Numbered from the stretch's first letter, positions 16,901 through 26,057 are shown. The stretch is 42,811 nt of DNA from an uncultured Oscillospiraceae bacterium (GCA_934646115.1 CAKUEM010000009.1:1-42811), one strand, 5' to 3'. The notes: generated from the letters alone by a model not told the origin. Made by a program: numbers and translations.

Positions 16901-19900
16901 CCGTTGAGCTGATAGGTCGCCTGCGCCAGCAGCGGGTCGCCCAGACGCTGGAAGCCAAGGATCGTGCTCACGGTCGACATGATCAGACCGGTGTCAGCCG
17001 TGCTGCCCGAATCGCCGATCGCCACGGTATTGCGCCCGACAAGCGTCAGGTCAAGGAACGTGGTAAACATCTTTTTAAACTTCGGGTGTTGATAAAGATC
17101 CGCCGCCGGATATTTATCATACCCATACATCGCTTCTGCAATCTGTGTAGTATTCGTCAGCCAGCCGATATTATAGCCCGGCGCTGCCTCGTCGCCCATC
17201 GCATCGCGATTGACCAGATTCACCAGCTGCGCATTGACGTTGCCGCCCGTGCATTTGCCCCTGGCATAATAGCCGTCCTGATATACCCAGTCGATCCACT
17301 CCGCTGTTTCCGGCATGGTGTCATGCACGATTGCGGCATTTGCCACAGCGGACTGATGCATGCCAAAGTTACCCAGGATCTGCGCTTTCTTCGCCGCGGC
17401 AAATACAGTGCGCAAGATGCCATTCGCGCCGTTTTCGCGAATTTCCTTCGCGCTCTCTTTCTTGTTGGGGAGATTATATTTTTCTGCCTTCTGATTCAAG
17501 AAATTGATGACATACGGGTCGTCCATCGCCGGATAGAACGCATCATATGCGTAAACCATGTTCTTCGCAAGCCCAGTCTCCCAGATACGTCCGATGATCT
17601 TGCCTTCGCCGCCGCCGCCATGCGAGTTATAGAACTTCCCGTAATACGGCGACAGGTCAAAATCCGGATACACATCCGCGACGCGGTCGATCAAAATCGC
17701 GCCGGTGCGCCCATAACGTGCATCGCCGGTGTAGAGATATGCGTCGCGCAGCGTGTTGAGCGCATCGCTCAGCACCCCTTGGTTGTAGATCGGACCACCA
17801 CCCGGATTTGAGCGATACCACAGACCGTAATGGATATAATACGCGATCCATGTTTTACTCTCGACCACGTTGTTTGAGAACGTTACGCCCGTTTTATAGC
17901 CGAAGCCGTCATCCACGCCCCAGTTGACTACGCCGTCGACATCCTTCTCCGGATATAAAATGTTCTTTAAATACCCGTCCTCGCCGTTTGCCACAAGCTC
18001 TGCATTGCGCTCGTGCGCCAGATCGTGGCGGAACGTGCCGTTCTCATCGATACCGAGCTGATAGAAGCCCTCGAAATCGTTCGACGGGAACCATCTGCGG
18101 CAGTCCGGGCACTGCACCTTCCACGGATTCTCAAGCGGACTTGATATCCAGCCGTATGCATAATATTTCGCGCGGATGTCGCAGCCGCAATATGCGCAGG
18201 TGTATGCGTTCGGGTCGTTCTGGAAGCCGACTGTGATGCCGCGCGGAAGCCCTTCCTGCGTGACCAGATTCCACAGCTTCTCTTCCTTGCCCACATACTT
18301 TTCTGCGTTCTTCACCGCCGTGTCTCTCAGCGTCTGCGCCCAGGAATACTTCTGGATATTCTCGTGCGCCGCCTCGAGCTTTTCTTCCGTATAATAGGTG
18401 GATGCGGTCTTGTCCTGCGTGATCACGAAGTCGATCTTGCCCTGCAGCGACTGCTCTGCGAACGTGACGTCTACCGTAACGGTCGCGTTGCCCAGCCCGA
18501 CCGGCGTTGCGATGCCGTCTTCCGAAACGCGCACCACCGCCTCATTGCCGCTGGAATAGCGATACGTCGCACCGGTAAGGTCAAACAGCTTACCCAGGTT
18601 GTCGCGCCCGGACACCGTGATCTGCACCGGTTCTTCGCCCGGCTTTAAGAACGTGCGCTCAGCCGATACAATCACACCCGCCAGCTTCGTCGGCACAACC
18701 GTTACGTCTAAAATCGCCGTTTTCGTTTCGCCCGCAAACGTGACCTGAACGGTGACCTGCGTGGTGCCCGCTTTTTTCGCGGTGATCTTGCCCGTATCGT
18801 CAATGCTTATAAATTCATCCGTGTCTGTCGTGAATTTCAGCGTGCAAAGCGAAAGCTTCACGTCGCTTCCGTTATCAAACTTCGGCGTGACCACGATCGA
18901 TGTGCTCTGCCCGGGGTAAACCGGCGTGCTCGCAAGCGCCGCAGAAACATACTCAAACTTCTTGTTGGATATCTCGATCGTGAGGCGCTTCTCGCTTTCC
19001 TCTCCGTTGATTATGAGCTTCGCAATCAGCTCTGCCTTGCCAAGTCCTTGTGCGGTGATCGTTCCCTCCGCGTCAACGGTAAAGATCTCTGTGTTGCTGC
19101 TCGTGTAGCTCACGGTATTCGCGGTGTCCCCTGGATAGAAGCGATAGGTAACGCTGTCCATTTCATAGGTCGCGGTCGCTTTCGTGGTCTCTCCCACGCC
19201 CAGATCCGCATTCTCCACATCCAAATGTGTCGCGGTAACCTCCGGCATATCCAGAAGCCCCACAAACTGCAGATTGCCCGGGTACATATGCGCGCCGCCG
19301 CTCGGTCCTAGCGCCGGCTTAAACATCAGCGTATGATCGCCTGCAGTCAGAACGATCGGGCGCATTGCCACCTTTGGACCAACCTGAACGTTGTTATTAA
19401 CATCATGGAAGTTATATGAGCCGATATACACGCCATCCACATAAACCGAGGCGTTACTCGATCCGGCGTCATAATTTCCGCCGCTCATAGTGAACGCATA
19501 GCAACCCGTCTGTGGCGCTTTGAACCGGAAAGTGAGTTGCTGATTCACTCGCGACTGGAACTGGATGCCATACACCTGATAGCGCATGCCCGAAAACGTC
19601 GTGGCATTCGTCTGCTCTTGGTCAATCATCCACCCATATTTTGCATAAACAGCATCTGTATTGAGTTTTTTCGGGTCGCCCTCGGGCTGGGGATCTTTGG
19701 TAAAATCGATGCCGAAGGATATCGGCGCGCCCTTCACGACTGTCAGCGTGATCGGCGTGGTTACGACCGTAACGCCACGCAGAGTAACCTCTGCCTTCAC
19801 CGTTGCCGATCCGATCGTCTTACCGGTCACAACGCCCTTTTCGTCAATCGAAATATTTTCCGCGCCCGACTCAATGATATATTTCACAGTCGCCGCGTCA

Positions 19901-22900
19901 AAATTCGCCGGGTTTCCGCTTTCCAGCTTGCCCCCCAGCACGAGCGGCAGCGTACCGTTCACGCCGACGTGCGTCGAACTCATATTAAAGTATGCGCTCT
20001 TCAACGGCGATGTATCTGACACACGGAGCACCGTGCTCGCCGTTTTTACCACGTCATTTTGCTTTACACGCACGGAAATATTACTTTGACCTTCGCCCAC
20101 AACGGTGATTTTGCCCGAGACCGGGTCGATCTCTGCTACATCCTCATTGTCGCTGTAATATAATACCACTGCATTTGAAAGATCCGCCGCCGTTCCGTCG
20201 GTCATCATTGCACTCGCGCTAGCCTGCACGGTCTCGCCGACCGTCGCCTCGTCCTTTGAGAGCGAAACCGCAGCAGAATACAGGGTGACCGCCTGTCCGG
20301 ATACCGTGATCGTATCCTGCGTGCTGCGCGTTACGCCGTTAAGCGTAACGTTCGCCGTGATGTTTGCCGTTCCGTTCTTGCCGTTGAGCATAACATCCGC
20401 GATCGTCGGCAGCACATTGCTGCCCGCCGTCGTCGGCCGCGCGGCAGAAACCGTGGCGACCATTTCATCCGAGGTTTCAAGCTGCACCGCGCTCGGCACT
20501 GCGATCGCCGCGATGGCGATCTTGTTGCCGGTGGTGACGCGCGGTGTGACCGTGTAAACCGCCTTATCGCCGATATTCGTTAACTCGCCGTCGCGCGACA
20601 GCTCTACGCGATCGAACCCGACTTCGCGCAGCTCGAAATCATCAAACCAGATCGTGCCGCCATAGCCGGTTACGCCCTTCATCGTGCTGTTGCTCTGCGT
20701 GATGCTAAAGCGCGGCGCAGCATAGATGTAATCAAGCCCCGGCGCGGTCTGCTTATCGATCGGCGCGGCAATTTCCAGACTGACACGTGCCCAATCGGAG
20801 AATTGGTTTTCATAATCCGGGATCTTATGAATCTCCAAATTGCGATAGGTAATTCCTGCCAACTTCCCGCCTGATGGCTGATCCCATGCATACATATCCG
20901 GCGTGATCGCGATGACGCCGCTTGCGCCATCCGGCTTGACCAGATCCTCAATTTTAACCTTAAAGCTCATCTCATAAAAGCGATTCGTTTTGATCTTGAT
21001 GCGCTTGCCGCCTTTGTAGGTCATGCCAGAAGGGGCTTCCGCGCCAAGCTTTGGATCAAGCGTGACCTTCATAGCGCGGTTATCTGCGTCTTCCGCATTC
21101 GGCGCACGGTCGATCGACAGAGTACGCCAGGTCCCCGTGGTGTCACGCGCCTGATCCCAAAGCCAATCGTTGGTGTCGAATCCCGGGTTCGAGCCTGCAA
21201 ACAGGTTCTCGCCATCCTCCGCGACCAAAAGCTCAAAGGTTCCGACTTTCGCCGTGCCGCCCTTGGCCTCTGCGCGAACGCTTACTGTTGCCTTGCCGCA
21301 CTGAAGCGCTGTGATATTTCCCGCCTCATCGACAGAAGCGATCTCTTTCGGCTCTACCGAATAGCTGAACTTCGCATCCTCCGGCAAGATCATAGAGCCG
21401 ACCGTATCGGTAAGCTCCGCTTTGATCTGATGCGTGGTCAGACGCGCGATACGCCCGCTCGGCGCATCGTCGATCGACGCCTTTACATCATTTACCACAC
21501 CCGTGTAGCCTTTGATCGTAACGTCCAGCTGTGTGCTTGCAATTTCCTTGCCGCCATAGCTCGCACGGATGTCAACCTTTGTTGTTCCACCCGCCTTGCC
21601 TTCGATTTTCAGCTTTTTGCCGATATTCATCGGCCCGTTTTCCACGCTCACACTGCAAATACCTGCATTTTGCGGTGTTGCCGTGATCGTGACGCCGTAA
21701 AGATCCTCGCACGAGCCATCCGCCGCGGTAGCGGTCAGCATGGTCTCGCCGCTCTTGTTTTGAACGATCTCTCCGCTGAGCGGTGCTGCCGTAAGCTTGA
21801 CCGCAGGCGAATCCGTTACGCCAAGCAGAATCAGCGCGCTCGTTGCAAAACGGCGCTGCGGCACGGTAGAAACCGCCGGGCGATTGCTGCCGATCAGGTC
21901 ATACGTAACGATATATTCCCCGGCCGAGAGCGTGAGCGGGCGCAGCTTGTCGCGCTGCAGCCACTGCGCAGTGGCCTGGAACGAATCGATCGAACCGACC
22001 GAATACTGCTCTGCCTTGGGGTCTTTCGCGTCTGCCGGCGCGATGAATACGCGAACGATCGCGCCCGAATTCCAGTGTCCGCAGCGTACGACCGGCTGAT
22101 ATTTTCCATCTGCCGGAACCTTGATCTGGAAGGCAACGCTGCCGCCGCCATTGAGCTCACGCTCGTCCAGCATCATGCCGTATGCACTGGAAGCGAAGTA
22201 GAATTTCGTGATCGGCTCGCCCGCCGCATTCTTTTCTACATCAAGATATTTCCACGGATCAGAATATTTTTTGGTTTTATCCGAAAGGTGATCGCCACCG
22301 GTATATTTGTTGATCTCCTTGTCGTTTCCATCACAGGTGGTCATCGCATAATCTGTGATCGTTTCAACCTTGACCCCGTGATTGTCTCCGTCTTCCAGCT
22401 TAAAGAAGTTATAGATCAAATCATCCGGCTTAGGAACCACAGCCGGCTTAACGGTGATCGCAAGCTCGGTCTCGCGGGTCACGCCGCAAATCTTCGCGGT
22501 CGCGGTAATAGTAGCTTTACCCGCCGAAACGCCTCTGATCGCGCCGTTTTCATCGATTGTAGCGATATCTTCATTCTTCGATGCATAGGTCACCTTGATC
22601 GGTACAATCGTGTTGCTCGTCGTGCGGCCCGGCTTGATCTCGTTGCCGGTATTGGTATAATGCTGCACCGTTGTTGCAAGCGTTGTCCCGGCCGTAAGCG
22701 TATCAAGCTTGCCTTCCGTTTGAAACGCAAGCGTTTCATACTGCACCTCATGGAACGAAAGGTCTGCAAGATACAAATCACCGATCGATCCATTCTGCAC
22801 ATGCCCGACGCGTGCATTCGCGCCCTTCGGGATCTTTGCTGAATCGCCCTGATATAAAATAGAGGGCTGCGTGTTGAAGAACGTCCAATCCTGGCTGCCG

Positions 22901-23772
22901 GTCTTCCCGTCCCACGGCTTATACTGCGTATTGGTCTGCTGCCATGCAACCAAACTCGTGCCTGCGGTGGTCAAGCTGTTGTAGAAATACACCTCGGCCG
23001 TGATCGGAAGCGTCTTGCCCGCAGGGACATTCTCCGACTTGACCCAGCCGGTATACTCATACAGCTTATCCGCCGAAATCGGAAGGAAGCCGATCGGCTC
23101 CTTCGGCGTAGTCTTTGCGCCCTCCGCCACTTCAAGCAGCATGCGGGACGTATTGGTCTCGCCAGCGGTCGCTGCGGGGAGGCTCATGCGCAGAATCTTC
23201 GCGCCGCTCTGCAAATATGTTTCCATATTCTCAGAATCCGGCACAAATTCAGGCTGCACGCGCCCGTATAAACCGCTCGCGCCCTTATTGACGCGCCACA
23301 AATAATTTCTTGCCTCGCTGCTCGGCGTTATGGTTGGGATATACGCGTCACCCTCAAATGCGCCATGGTTGACGTCATTGATGATGAGCTGGTTTGCGCC
23401 AACCACAGGCACCTTAACCGTCGCCTGCTTCTTAACGCCAGAGAAATCCGCCGTTACGGTGATTTCTGTCTGTCCGATCGCGACCGGCGTGATCTCGCCC
23501 TTATCGTCGATCGTTGCTACATCCTCGCGCGCACTTTCGTAGGAAAGCGTTGCGCCCTCAAGCGGCGCGCCGGTCTGATCGGTCACGGTCAATGCACCGG
23601 TCCCGTTCATCTCGACGAAGCGCGCCTTCAGCTCCGCGCGGATTTCCTCCGGAACCGCCGCCCGCGCAGATAAAATGGCATAGCTCGGCATCAGACCGAA
23701 TACCATGCACATTACCAGCAATGCCGATAATGCGCGCCGCGCAAGAGGCTGTTTTTTCTCTCTTCTTCTCAT
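13924..23772 (-). CDS. Giant S-layer-anchored polysaccharide lyase: Ig-like modules, heparinase II/III region, SLH repeats
   Basis: This is one uninterrupted 3282-residue exported protein. Residues 1-39 are a signal peptide (RRREKK, hydrophobic core, ending ARAAVPEE). Residues about 45-1795 alternate Big_2-like Ig modules (recurring forms such as DEDVAEIDPVSGKITVVGEG) with jelly-roll, carbohydrate-binding-like stretches (about 128-345, 440-660, 870-1065, 1360-1500). Residues about 1795-2850 resemble heparinase II/III lyases. They contain a zinc-ribbon-like CAYC/CPDC pair near 1860-1890, a likely catalytic GHGHPDALN near 2369 and SHNTVTVD near 2412. A putative-Ig module (about 2865-2950), a Pro/Lys linker near 2975 and three SLH repeats (about 3110-3282, with the ITRADFITLIVRAL motif) complete it. 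SLH repeats bind secondary cell-wall polymer, so the enzyme is displayed on the surface. The substrate is probably a uronic-acid polysaccharide (inference). GGAGGAG precedes the ATG. Confidence 0.9.
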   Translation of the reverse strand: MRRREKKQPLARRALSALLVMCMVFGLMPSYAILSARAAVPEEIRAELKARFVEMNGTGALTVTDQTGAPLEGATLSYESAREDVATIDDKGEITPVAIGQTEITVTADFSGVKKQATVKVPVVGANQLIINDVNHGAFEGDAYIPTITPSSEARNYLWRVNKGASGLYGRVQPEFVPDSENMETYLQSGAKILRMSLPAATAGETNTSRMLLEVAEGAKTTPKEPIGFLPISADKLYEYTGWVKSENVPAGKTLPITAEVYFYNSLTTAGTSLVAWQQTNTQYKPWDGKTGSQDWTFFNTQPSILYQGDSAKIPKGANARVGHVQNGSIGDLYLADLSFHEVQYETLAFQTEGKLDTLTAGTTLATTVQHYTNTGNEIKPGRTTSNTIVPIKVTYASKNEDIATIDENGAIRGVSAGKATITATAKICGVTRETELAITVKPAVVPKPDDLIYNFFKLEDGDNHGVKVETITDYAMTTCDGNDKEINKYTGGDHLSDKTKKYSDPWKYLDVEKNAAGEPITKFYFASSAYGMMLDERELNGGGSVAFQIKVPADGKYQPVVRCGHWNSGAIVRVFIAPADAKDPKAEQYSVGSIDSFQATAQWLQRDKLRPLTLSAGEYIVTYDLIGSNRPAVSTVPQRRFATSALILLGVTDSPAVKLTAAPLSGEIVQNKSGETMLTATAADGSCEDLYGVTITATPQNAGICSVSVENGPMNIGKKLKIEGKAGGTTKVDIRASYGGKEIASTQLDVTIKGYTGVVNDVKASIDDAPSGRIARLTTHQIKAELTDTVGSMILPEDAKFSYSVEPKEIASVDEAGNITALQCGKATVSVRAEAKGGTAKVGTFELLVAEDGENLFAGSNPGFDTNDWLWDQARDTTGTWRTLSIDRAPNAEDADNRAMKVTLDPKLGAEAPSGMTYKGGKRIKIKTNRFYEMSFKVKIEDLVKPDGASGVIAITPDMYAWDQPSGGKLAGITYRNLEIHKIPDYENQFSDWARVSLEIAAPIDKQTAPGLDYIYAAPRFSITQSNSTMKGVTGYGGTIWFDDFELREVGFDRVELSRDGELTNIGDKAVYTVTPRVTTGNKIAIAAIAVPSAVQLETSDEMVATVSAARPTTAGSNVLPTIADVMLNGKNGTANITANVTLNGVTRSTQDTITVSGQAVTLYSAAVSLSKDEATVGETVQASASAMMTDGTAADLSNAVVLYYSDNEDVAEIDPVSGKITVVGEGQSNISVRVKQNDVVKTASTVLRVSDTSPLKSAYFNMSSTHVGVNGTLPLVLGGKLESGNPANFDAATVKYIIESGAENISIDEKGVVTGKTIGSATVKAEVTLRGVTVVTTPITLTVVKGAPISFGIDFTKDPQPEGDPKKLNTDAVYAKYGWMIDQEQTNATTFSGMRYQVYGIQFQSRVNQQLTFRFKAPQTGCYAFTMSGGNYDAGSSNASVYVDGVYIGSYNFHDVNNNVQVGPKVAMRPIVLTAGDHTLMFKPALGPSGGAHMYPGNLQFVGLLDMPEVTATHLDVENADLGVGETTKATATYEMDSVTYRFYPGDTANTVSYTSSNTEIFTVDAEGTITAQGLGKAELIAKLIINGEESEKRLTIEISNKKFEYVSAALASTPVYPGQSTSIVVTPKFDNGSDVKLSLCTLKFTTDTDEFISIDDTGKITAKKAGTTQVTVQVTFAGETKTAILDVTVVPTKLAGVIVSAERTFLKPGEEPVQITVSGRDNLGKLFDLTGATYRYSSGNEAVVRVSEDGIATPVGLGNATVTVDVTFAEQSLQGKIDFVITQDKTASTYYTEEKLEAAHENIQKYSWAQTLRDTAVKNAEKYVGKEEKLWNLVTQEGLPRGITVGFQNDPNAYTCAYCGCDIRAKYYAYGWISSPLENPWKVQCPDCRRWFPSNDFEGFYQLGIDENGTFRHDLAHERNAELVANGEDGYLKNILYPEKDVDGVVNWGVDDGFGYKTGVTFSNNVVESKTWIAYYIHYGLWYRSNPGGGPIYNQGVLSDALNTLRDAYLYTGDARYGRTGAILIDRVADVYPDFDLSPYYGKFYNSHGGGGEGKIIGRIWETGLAKNMVYAYDAFYPAMDDPYVINFLNQKAEKYNLPNKKESAKEIRENGANGILRTVFAAAKKAQILGNFGMHQSAVANAAIVHDTMPETAEWIDWVYQDGYYARGKCTGGNVNAQLVNLVNRDAMGDEAAPGYNIGWLTNTTQIAEAMYGYDKYPAADLYQHPKFKKMFTTFLDLTLVGRNTVAIGDSGSTADTGLIMSTVSTILGFQRLGDPLLAQATYQLNGNSFDGLHADIFTKDPEAVIDQMREIVRERGQLSFGSKYLGGEGFGILRAGEYRDAANKANIVDTQRDFWIRNGRTAGHGHPDALNLGIEAFGINMAPELGYPEATGSDPNRVQWINSSISHNTVTVDLKPDCNIAASGQTQHFDDSGRVKMMDLSHDAYVKKYSDGIYRRTLVMVDASDEVSYGIDFFRVKGGNDHLYSFHSQSDTVAEVTGLSLRDQKRAVDIDADGNPVYEWIGSYAGADVPWGVDTASNASSRYGTTWLEHIRKDKAPKGAFSVDYKIDDFREVLPYEMDLHLRVTMLNNDLSEVTLAKGTPPRVRGNPSKLEFLIARRKGTNLDTLFTTVYEPYRDERYIEQLEGIDNMSPDAAKVKLLQAHQDDPSVTSRTVIHAKSGTEGENDVARAVKVTLCGGRVDYVIYATNQQVMYTVTELNIADNNGAVTVTESDLFDYRGFVGVRTMMQGEEIYSYLNDGDTLGDMSGQAAVSGTVTGFTKELSSENEITIRPDTAIDPAKLNGKHIVVKNDAVESGTYEIRSASANADGSIKLDIGDVTLIRAYKNAGKDFTYNIAEGQSFRIPLATVRGSVPMFAPISDRVGEAGSEMKFQVSATSESGKPLTYRASDLPRGANFDENTQTFTWIPDSAQVGKHHATFHATDGALEGTQTVNITIHNRTNSGQTGPITGPSKPDPKPQPQPDTKPESSETKFTADPEQEVEVKNKLANVTFPKGSFDNKGAGVLVVEKNGDEITLRVTINGKDAALQQPARVSTAYTPSSAMKNPDCIIVRAPSGEILASSRFENGMISFIANKQGTFRVEYNEKNFADLGGHPWASAAILRLAARDIIRGTSKTEYSPGKNITRADFITLIVRALNLKATKSAGFTDVPNGAYYADAVAAAKEHGIAFGVTETEFDPFADISRQDMMVILARALDISGEQSALDAFDDAAELADYARSAAAAMVKNGYIAGSNGKLNPRGHATRAEVAVLLDRILF

Positions 23773-23861
23773 CTTCGCTCCTCCTTTATTGCTCCCCGAA
23801 AACTACCAATGCTACTATTATCATAATATATTTATACGAAAACAGGAAGAGAAAAACGTTA

Positions 23862-23879
23862 GCAAATTTTATAATTTGC
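23862..23879. promoter_or_regulatory. Palindrome in the divergent lyase/araC region (operator candidate)
   Basis: GCAAATT-TTAT-AATTTGC is a perfect inverted repeat with 7-bp arms, about 90 nt from the lyase start and about 43 nt upstream of the araC -10. It could be a binding site for the neighbouring regulator or another factor. AraC proteins more often use direct repeats, so the link is weak. Confidence 0.35.
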
Positions 23880-23918
23880 GAATAGATTGATAAATTCGCT
23901 TTCTTTTTTTATGCAATA

Positions 23919-23927
23919 TGCTATAAT
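23919..23927 (+). promoter_or_regulatory. Extended -10 promoter of the araC-type gene
   Basis: TGCTATAAT lies 58 nt before the start codon at 23985. A T-rich stretch occupies the -35 position without a good match. This is the same TGC-extended form seen at the zapA and minD promoters. Confidence 0.55.
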
Positions 23928-23984
23928 ATTTTTAGTGGCGCGGCATGGGATCCCGCGTGCTAGTATGAGGGGAGGGTGTGCGCG

Positions 23985-24893
23985 ATGAGTCCGCAATTTT
24001 GGGGAACAAACGAGGCTAAGATCATTCCGTTTGGCTCGTTAAACGATCGGCTTTTTAATCGTTTTCGCGTTTCACGAAGCCATGCGCACACAAAGAATTT
24101 CTATCACCAGCATGACTATTTTCAGGTTTGGTATATGGAATACGGCAGCTGCGTGCATCACTTAAACGGCTTTGATTTTATGCAGCAGACCGGGGACATG
24201 ATCATTGTTCCGCCCTACCTCGGTCATTATCTCGATACCACAGATTCCGGCAGGTTCACGCTGATCTGCGTGGAATTTTCTGAGCAGTTTGTCGATTCTG
24301 CGGCGGCAGGCATCGATAACAACTCTCTGTTTAACCTGATTTATTTAAAGCCGATTTTGGATTATTCCGCCAAAGGCACGCCGCTGCTGCATTTTGACGG
24401 GCATGCTGCGGAGCATATCACGCATGTGTTGGACGATTTATATGCCGAGTATATTCGCCGCGACCAGTTTTATGAAACGCTGGTGCGCGCGGATATGACA
24501 AAGCTGCTCACGCTGATCATGTGTGAGTTTGAGGCGCAGCACAACGTGGAGGAAAATCATATTTTTGCGCAATATCGCGCGTCAATTCAGGAGGCTCTGC
24601 ATTATATCGACGAGAATTTTACCCAAAAAATTTATTTAGATGATGTGTGCAAGCGGGCGCTGATGTCCACAAGCGCATTCTCCTCGATCTTTAAGAACAT
24701 CACAGGAAAAACGCTGGTTGAATATCTGAATTATCTGCGCGTGCTGCGCGCGAAGGACCTTCTGGTTCAAACGAATCATACGATTTTAGAGGTCGGGCTG
24801 TGCTGCGGATTCCGCGATGCTGTGAATTTTTCGCGCGTGTTTAAAAAAATTACTGGCTATCAGCCGACGGTGTATCGAAAAATCCACACTTAG
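23985..24893 (+). CDS. AraC-family transcriptional regulator
   Basis: This 302-residue protein has an N-terminal cupin-like sensor domain and a C-terminal double helix-turn-helix. The sensor (about residues 30-110) contains FYHQHDYFQVWYMEYG and GDMIIVPPYLGHYL, typical of AraC arabinose-binding-type folds. The DNA-binding part (about 200-302) reads FTQKIYLDDVCKRALMST and then GFRDAVNFSRVFKKITGYQP, the AraC signature. ATG 23985 is preferred because GAGGGGAGGG lies 8 nt upstream; an in-frame GTG at 23976 overlaps that site. It is divergent from the giant lyase gene, which suggests that it senses a sugar released by the lyase and controls that gene (inference). Confidence 0.93.
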   Translation: MSPQFWGTNEAKIIPFGSLNDRLFNRFRVSRSHAHTKNFYHQHDYFQVWYMEYGSCVHHLNGFDFMQQTGDMIIVPPYLGHYLDTTDSGRFTLICVEFSEQFVDSAAAGIDNNSLFNLIYLKPILDYSAKGTPLLHFDGHAAEHITHVLDDLYAEYIRRDQFYETLVRADMTKLLTLIMCEFEAQHNVEENHIFAQYRASIQEALHYIDENFTQKIYLDDVCKRALMSTSAFSSIFKNITGKTLVEYLNYLRVLRAKDLLVQTNHTILEVGLCCGFRDAVNFSRVFKKITGYQPTVYRKIHT

Positions 24894-25125
24894 GGCGCGC
24901 GGCGTGGTGTTCATGTTTGTATTGATGCGATGTTTTGCTTTCCCCTCCCGCGCGGTCGCATCTTAGCATATTTTATTGCAGGTCGCTCTTTTTGCAGATG
25001 TGCCGCGGCTGTTTTTCTAAAGATCTCGCGGCGCGCGGGCATTGACTTGGCTTGATTGCGTCCATTCCTTTGATCCTTTTTTCACGCAGATCATATTGCT
25101 GTCCGCTCCGTCCTTTCCTCATGCC
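24894..25125. other. Intergenic stretch without a recognised feature
   Basis: I see no credible reading frame, RNA gene, strong promoter or intrinsic terminator here. It separates araC (+) from the convergent udp gene (-). The terminator of araC is not obvious. Confidence 0.5.
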
Positions 25126-25163
25126 AAAAGCTCTCAGACGCGAATTCGCGCTTGAGAGCTTTT
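25126..25163 (-). terminator. Probable terminator of udp
   Basis: AAAAGCTCTCA (25126-25136) pairs with TGAGAGCTTTT at 25153-25163, with further inner pairing around the palindromic core CGCGAATTCGCG interrupted by a 2-nt mismatch. On the minus strand it ends in a short T run. It could also work for the convergent araC transcript. Confidence 0.65.
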
Positions 25164-25191
25164 GTGTGTTTCATCAGGGAAGCGAGAGCGT

Positions 25192-25986
25192 TTATTTCGT
25201 TTGCTTTGCAGCGATTTCTCGCCGGATCGTTTCGATCACGCAACGGATCGCGCGCGTGGTGTCCTCCGTGACCGGGTTCGACAGTCCATGCGCCGTGCGC
25301 TCTACATTCCAAATTGCGGTGATGACCGCCGCAACATGCACGCGGCGCGCGATCCCAACGGAAAATAACGTGGCGCATTCCATCTCTGAAGTCAAACAAC
25401 CGGCGCGCAGATACGCGCTCCACCGGTCGCGCAGCGCGGCTTCTATCGGCATCGTCTCCGGATTTGTCTCGCCGTAAAACGAATCCTTACTCTGAATCAC
25501 GCCGATATGCACAGAATCGCCTTCCGCATCGCTGCTCATCTCGCGCGCGGTTTGATACAAGGCGGCGGTCAGCGCAAAATCCGCCGCCGCCGGGTAATCG
25601 CGCGGCAGATATTCATAGCTCGTACCATCTCCGCGCACCGCCGCAGTCGGAATGACTAGGTCGCCGCCGACCACCTCAAGCGCCATGCCGCCGCTCGTTC
25701 CCACGCGGATAAAATATTTCGCGCCGCACTGAACCAGCTCCTCCAACGCGATCGCCGCGGAAGGACCGCCGATCCCGGTTGAGCAAACGCTCACTTTTTC
25801 GCCAAGCAGCGTGCCGGTATACACGCAATATTCGCGATTTTGCGCAATTTGGCGCGCATTGTCCAGGTATGCCGCAATTTTCGGCACGCGCCCTGGGTCG
25901 CCCGGCAAAATGACATATTCGCCCACGTCGCCGGGTTGGATCTTCAAATGAAACATCAGCTTGTCAGAAAGCAGTGTGTGTTCCAT
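25192..25986 (-). CDS. udp: Uridine phosphorylase
   Basis: This 264-residue protein belongs to the NP-I nucleoside phosphorylase family and splits uridine with phosphate into uracil and ribose-1-phosphate. Motifs seen are YVILPGDPGRVPKIAAYLD (phosphate site), STGIGGPSAAIALEEL, FIRVGTSGGM and the ribose/base-site segment LTSEMECATLFSVG. That ExEC/A pattern and the length favour uridine phosphorylase over purine nucleoside phosphorylase. GAAAGGAGCG lies before the ATG. It is a single-gene unit with its own near-consensus promoter and a terminator, independent of the ribosomal operon that ends just upstream. Confidence 0.9.
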   Translation of the reverse strand: MEHTLLSDKLMFHLKIQPGDVGEYVILPGDPGRVPKIAAYLDNARQIAQNREYCVYTGTLLGEKVSVCSTGIGGPSAAIALEELVQCGAKYFIRVGTSGGMALEVVGGDLVIPTAAVRGDGTSYEYLPRDYPAAADFALTAALYQTAREMSSDAEGDSVHIGVIQSKDSFYGETNPETMPIEAALRDRWSAYLRAGCLTSEMECATLFSVGIARRVHVAAVITAIWNVERTAHGLSNPVTEDTTRAIRCVIETIRREIAAKQTK

Positions 25987-26028
25987 GCTTCGCGCTCCTT
26001 TCTCTTTGCAGCCTTGGGTTCTAACCCT

Positions 26029-26057
26029 ATTGTAGCCGTTGCGCGCAGCATTGTCAA
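26029..26057 (-). promoter_or_regulatory. Near-consensus sigma-A promoter of udp
   Basis: On the minus strand a perfect TTGACA (26057-26052) and TACAAT (26034-26029) are separated by exactly 17 nt. The -10 lies about 45 nt before the udp start. No operator is evident nearby. Confidence 0.85.

Noticed and set aside
16660..17811. 383-residue open frame on the plus strand
   Set aside because: It is antisense to the lyase domain, with no start signal and no recognisable domain.
21430..22842. 470-residue open frame on the plus strand
   Set aside because: It is antisense to the Ig-like part of the giant lyase; Arg/Cys-rich shadow translation.
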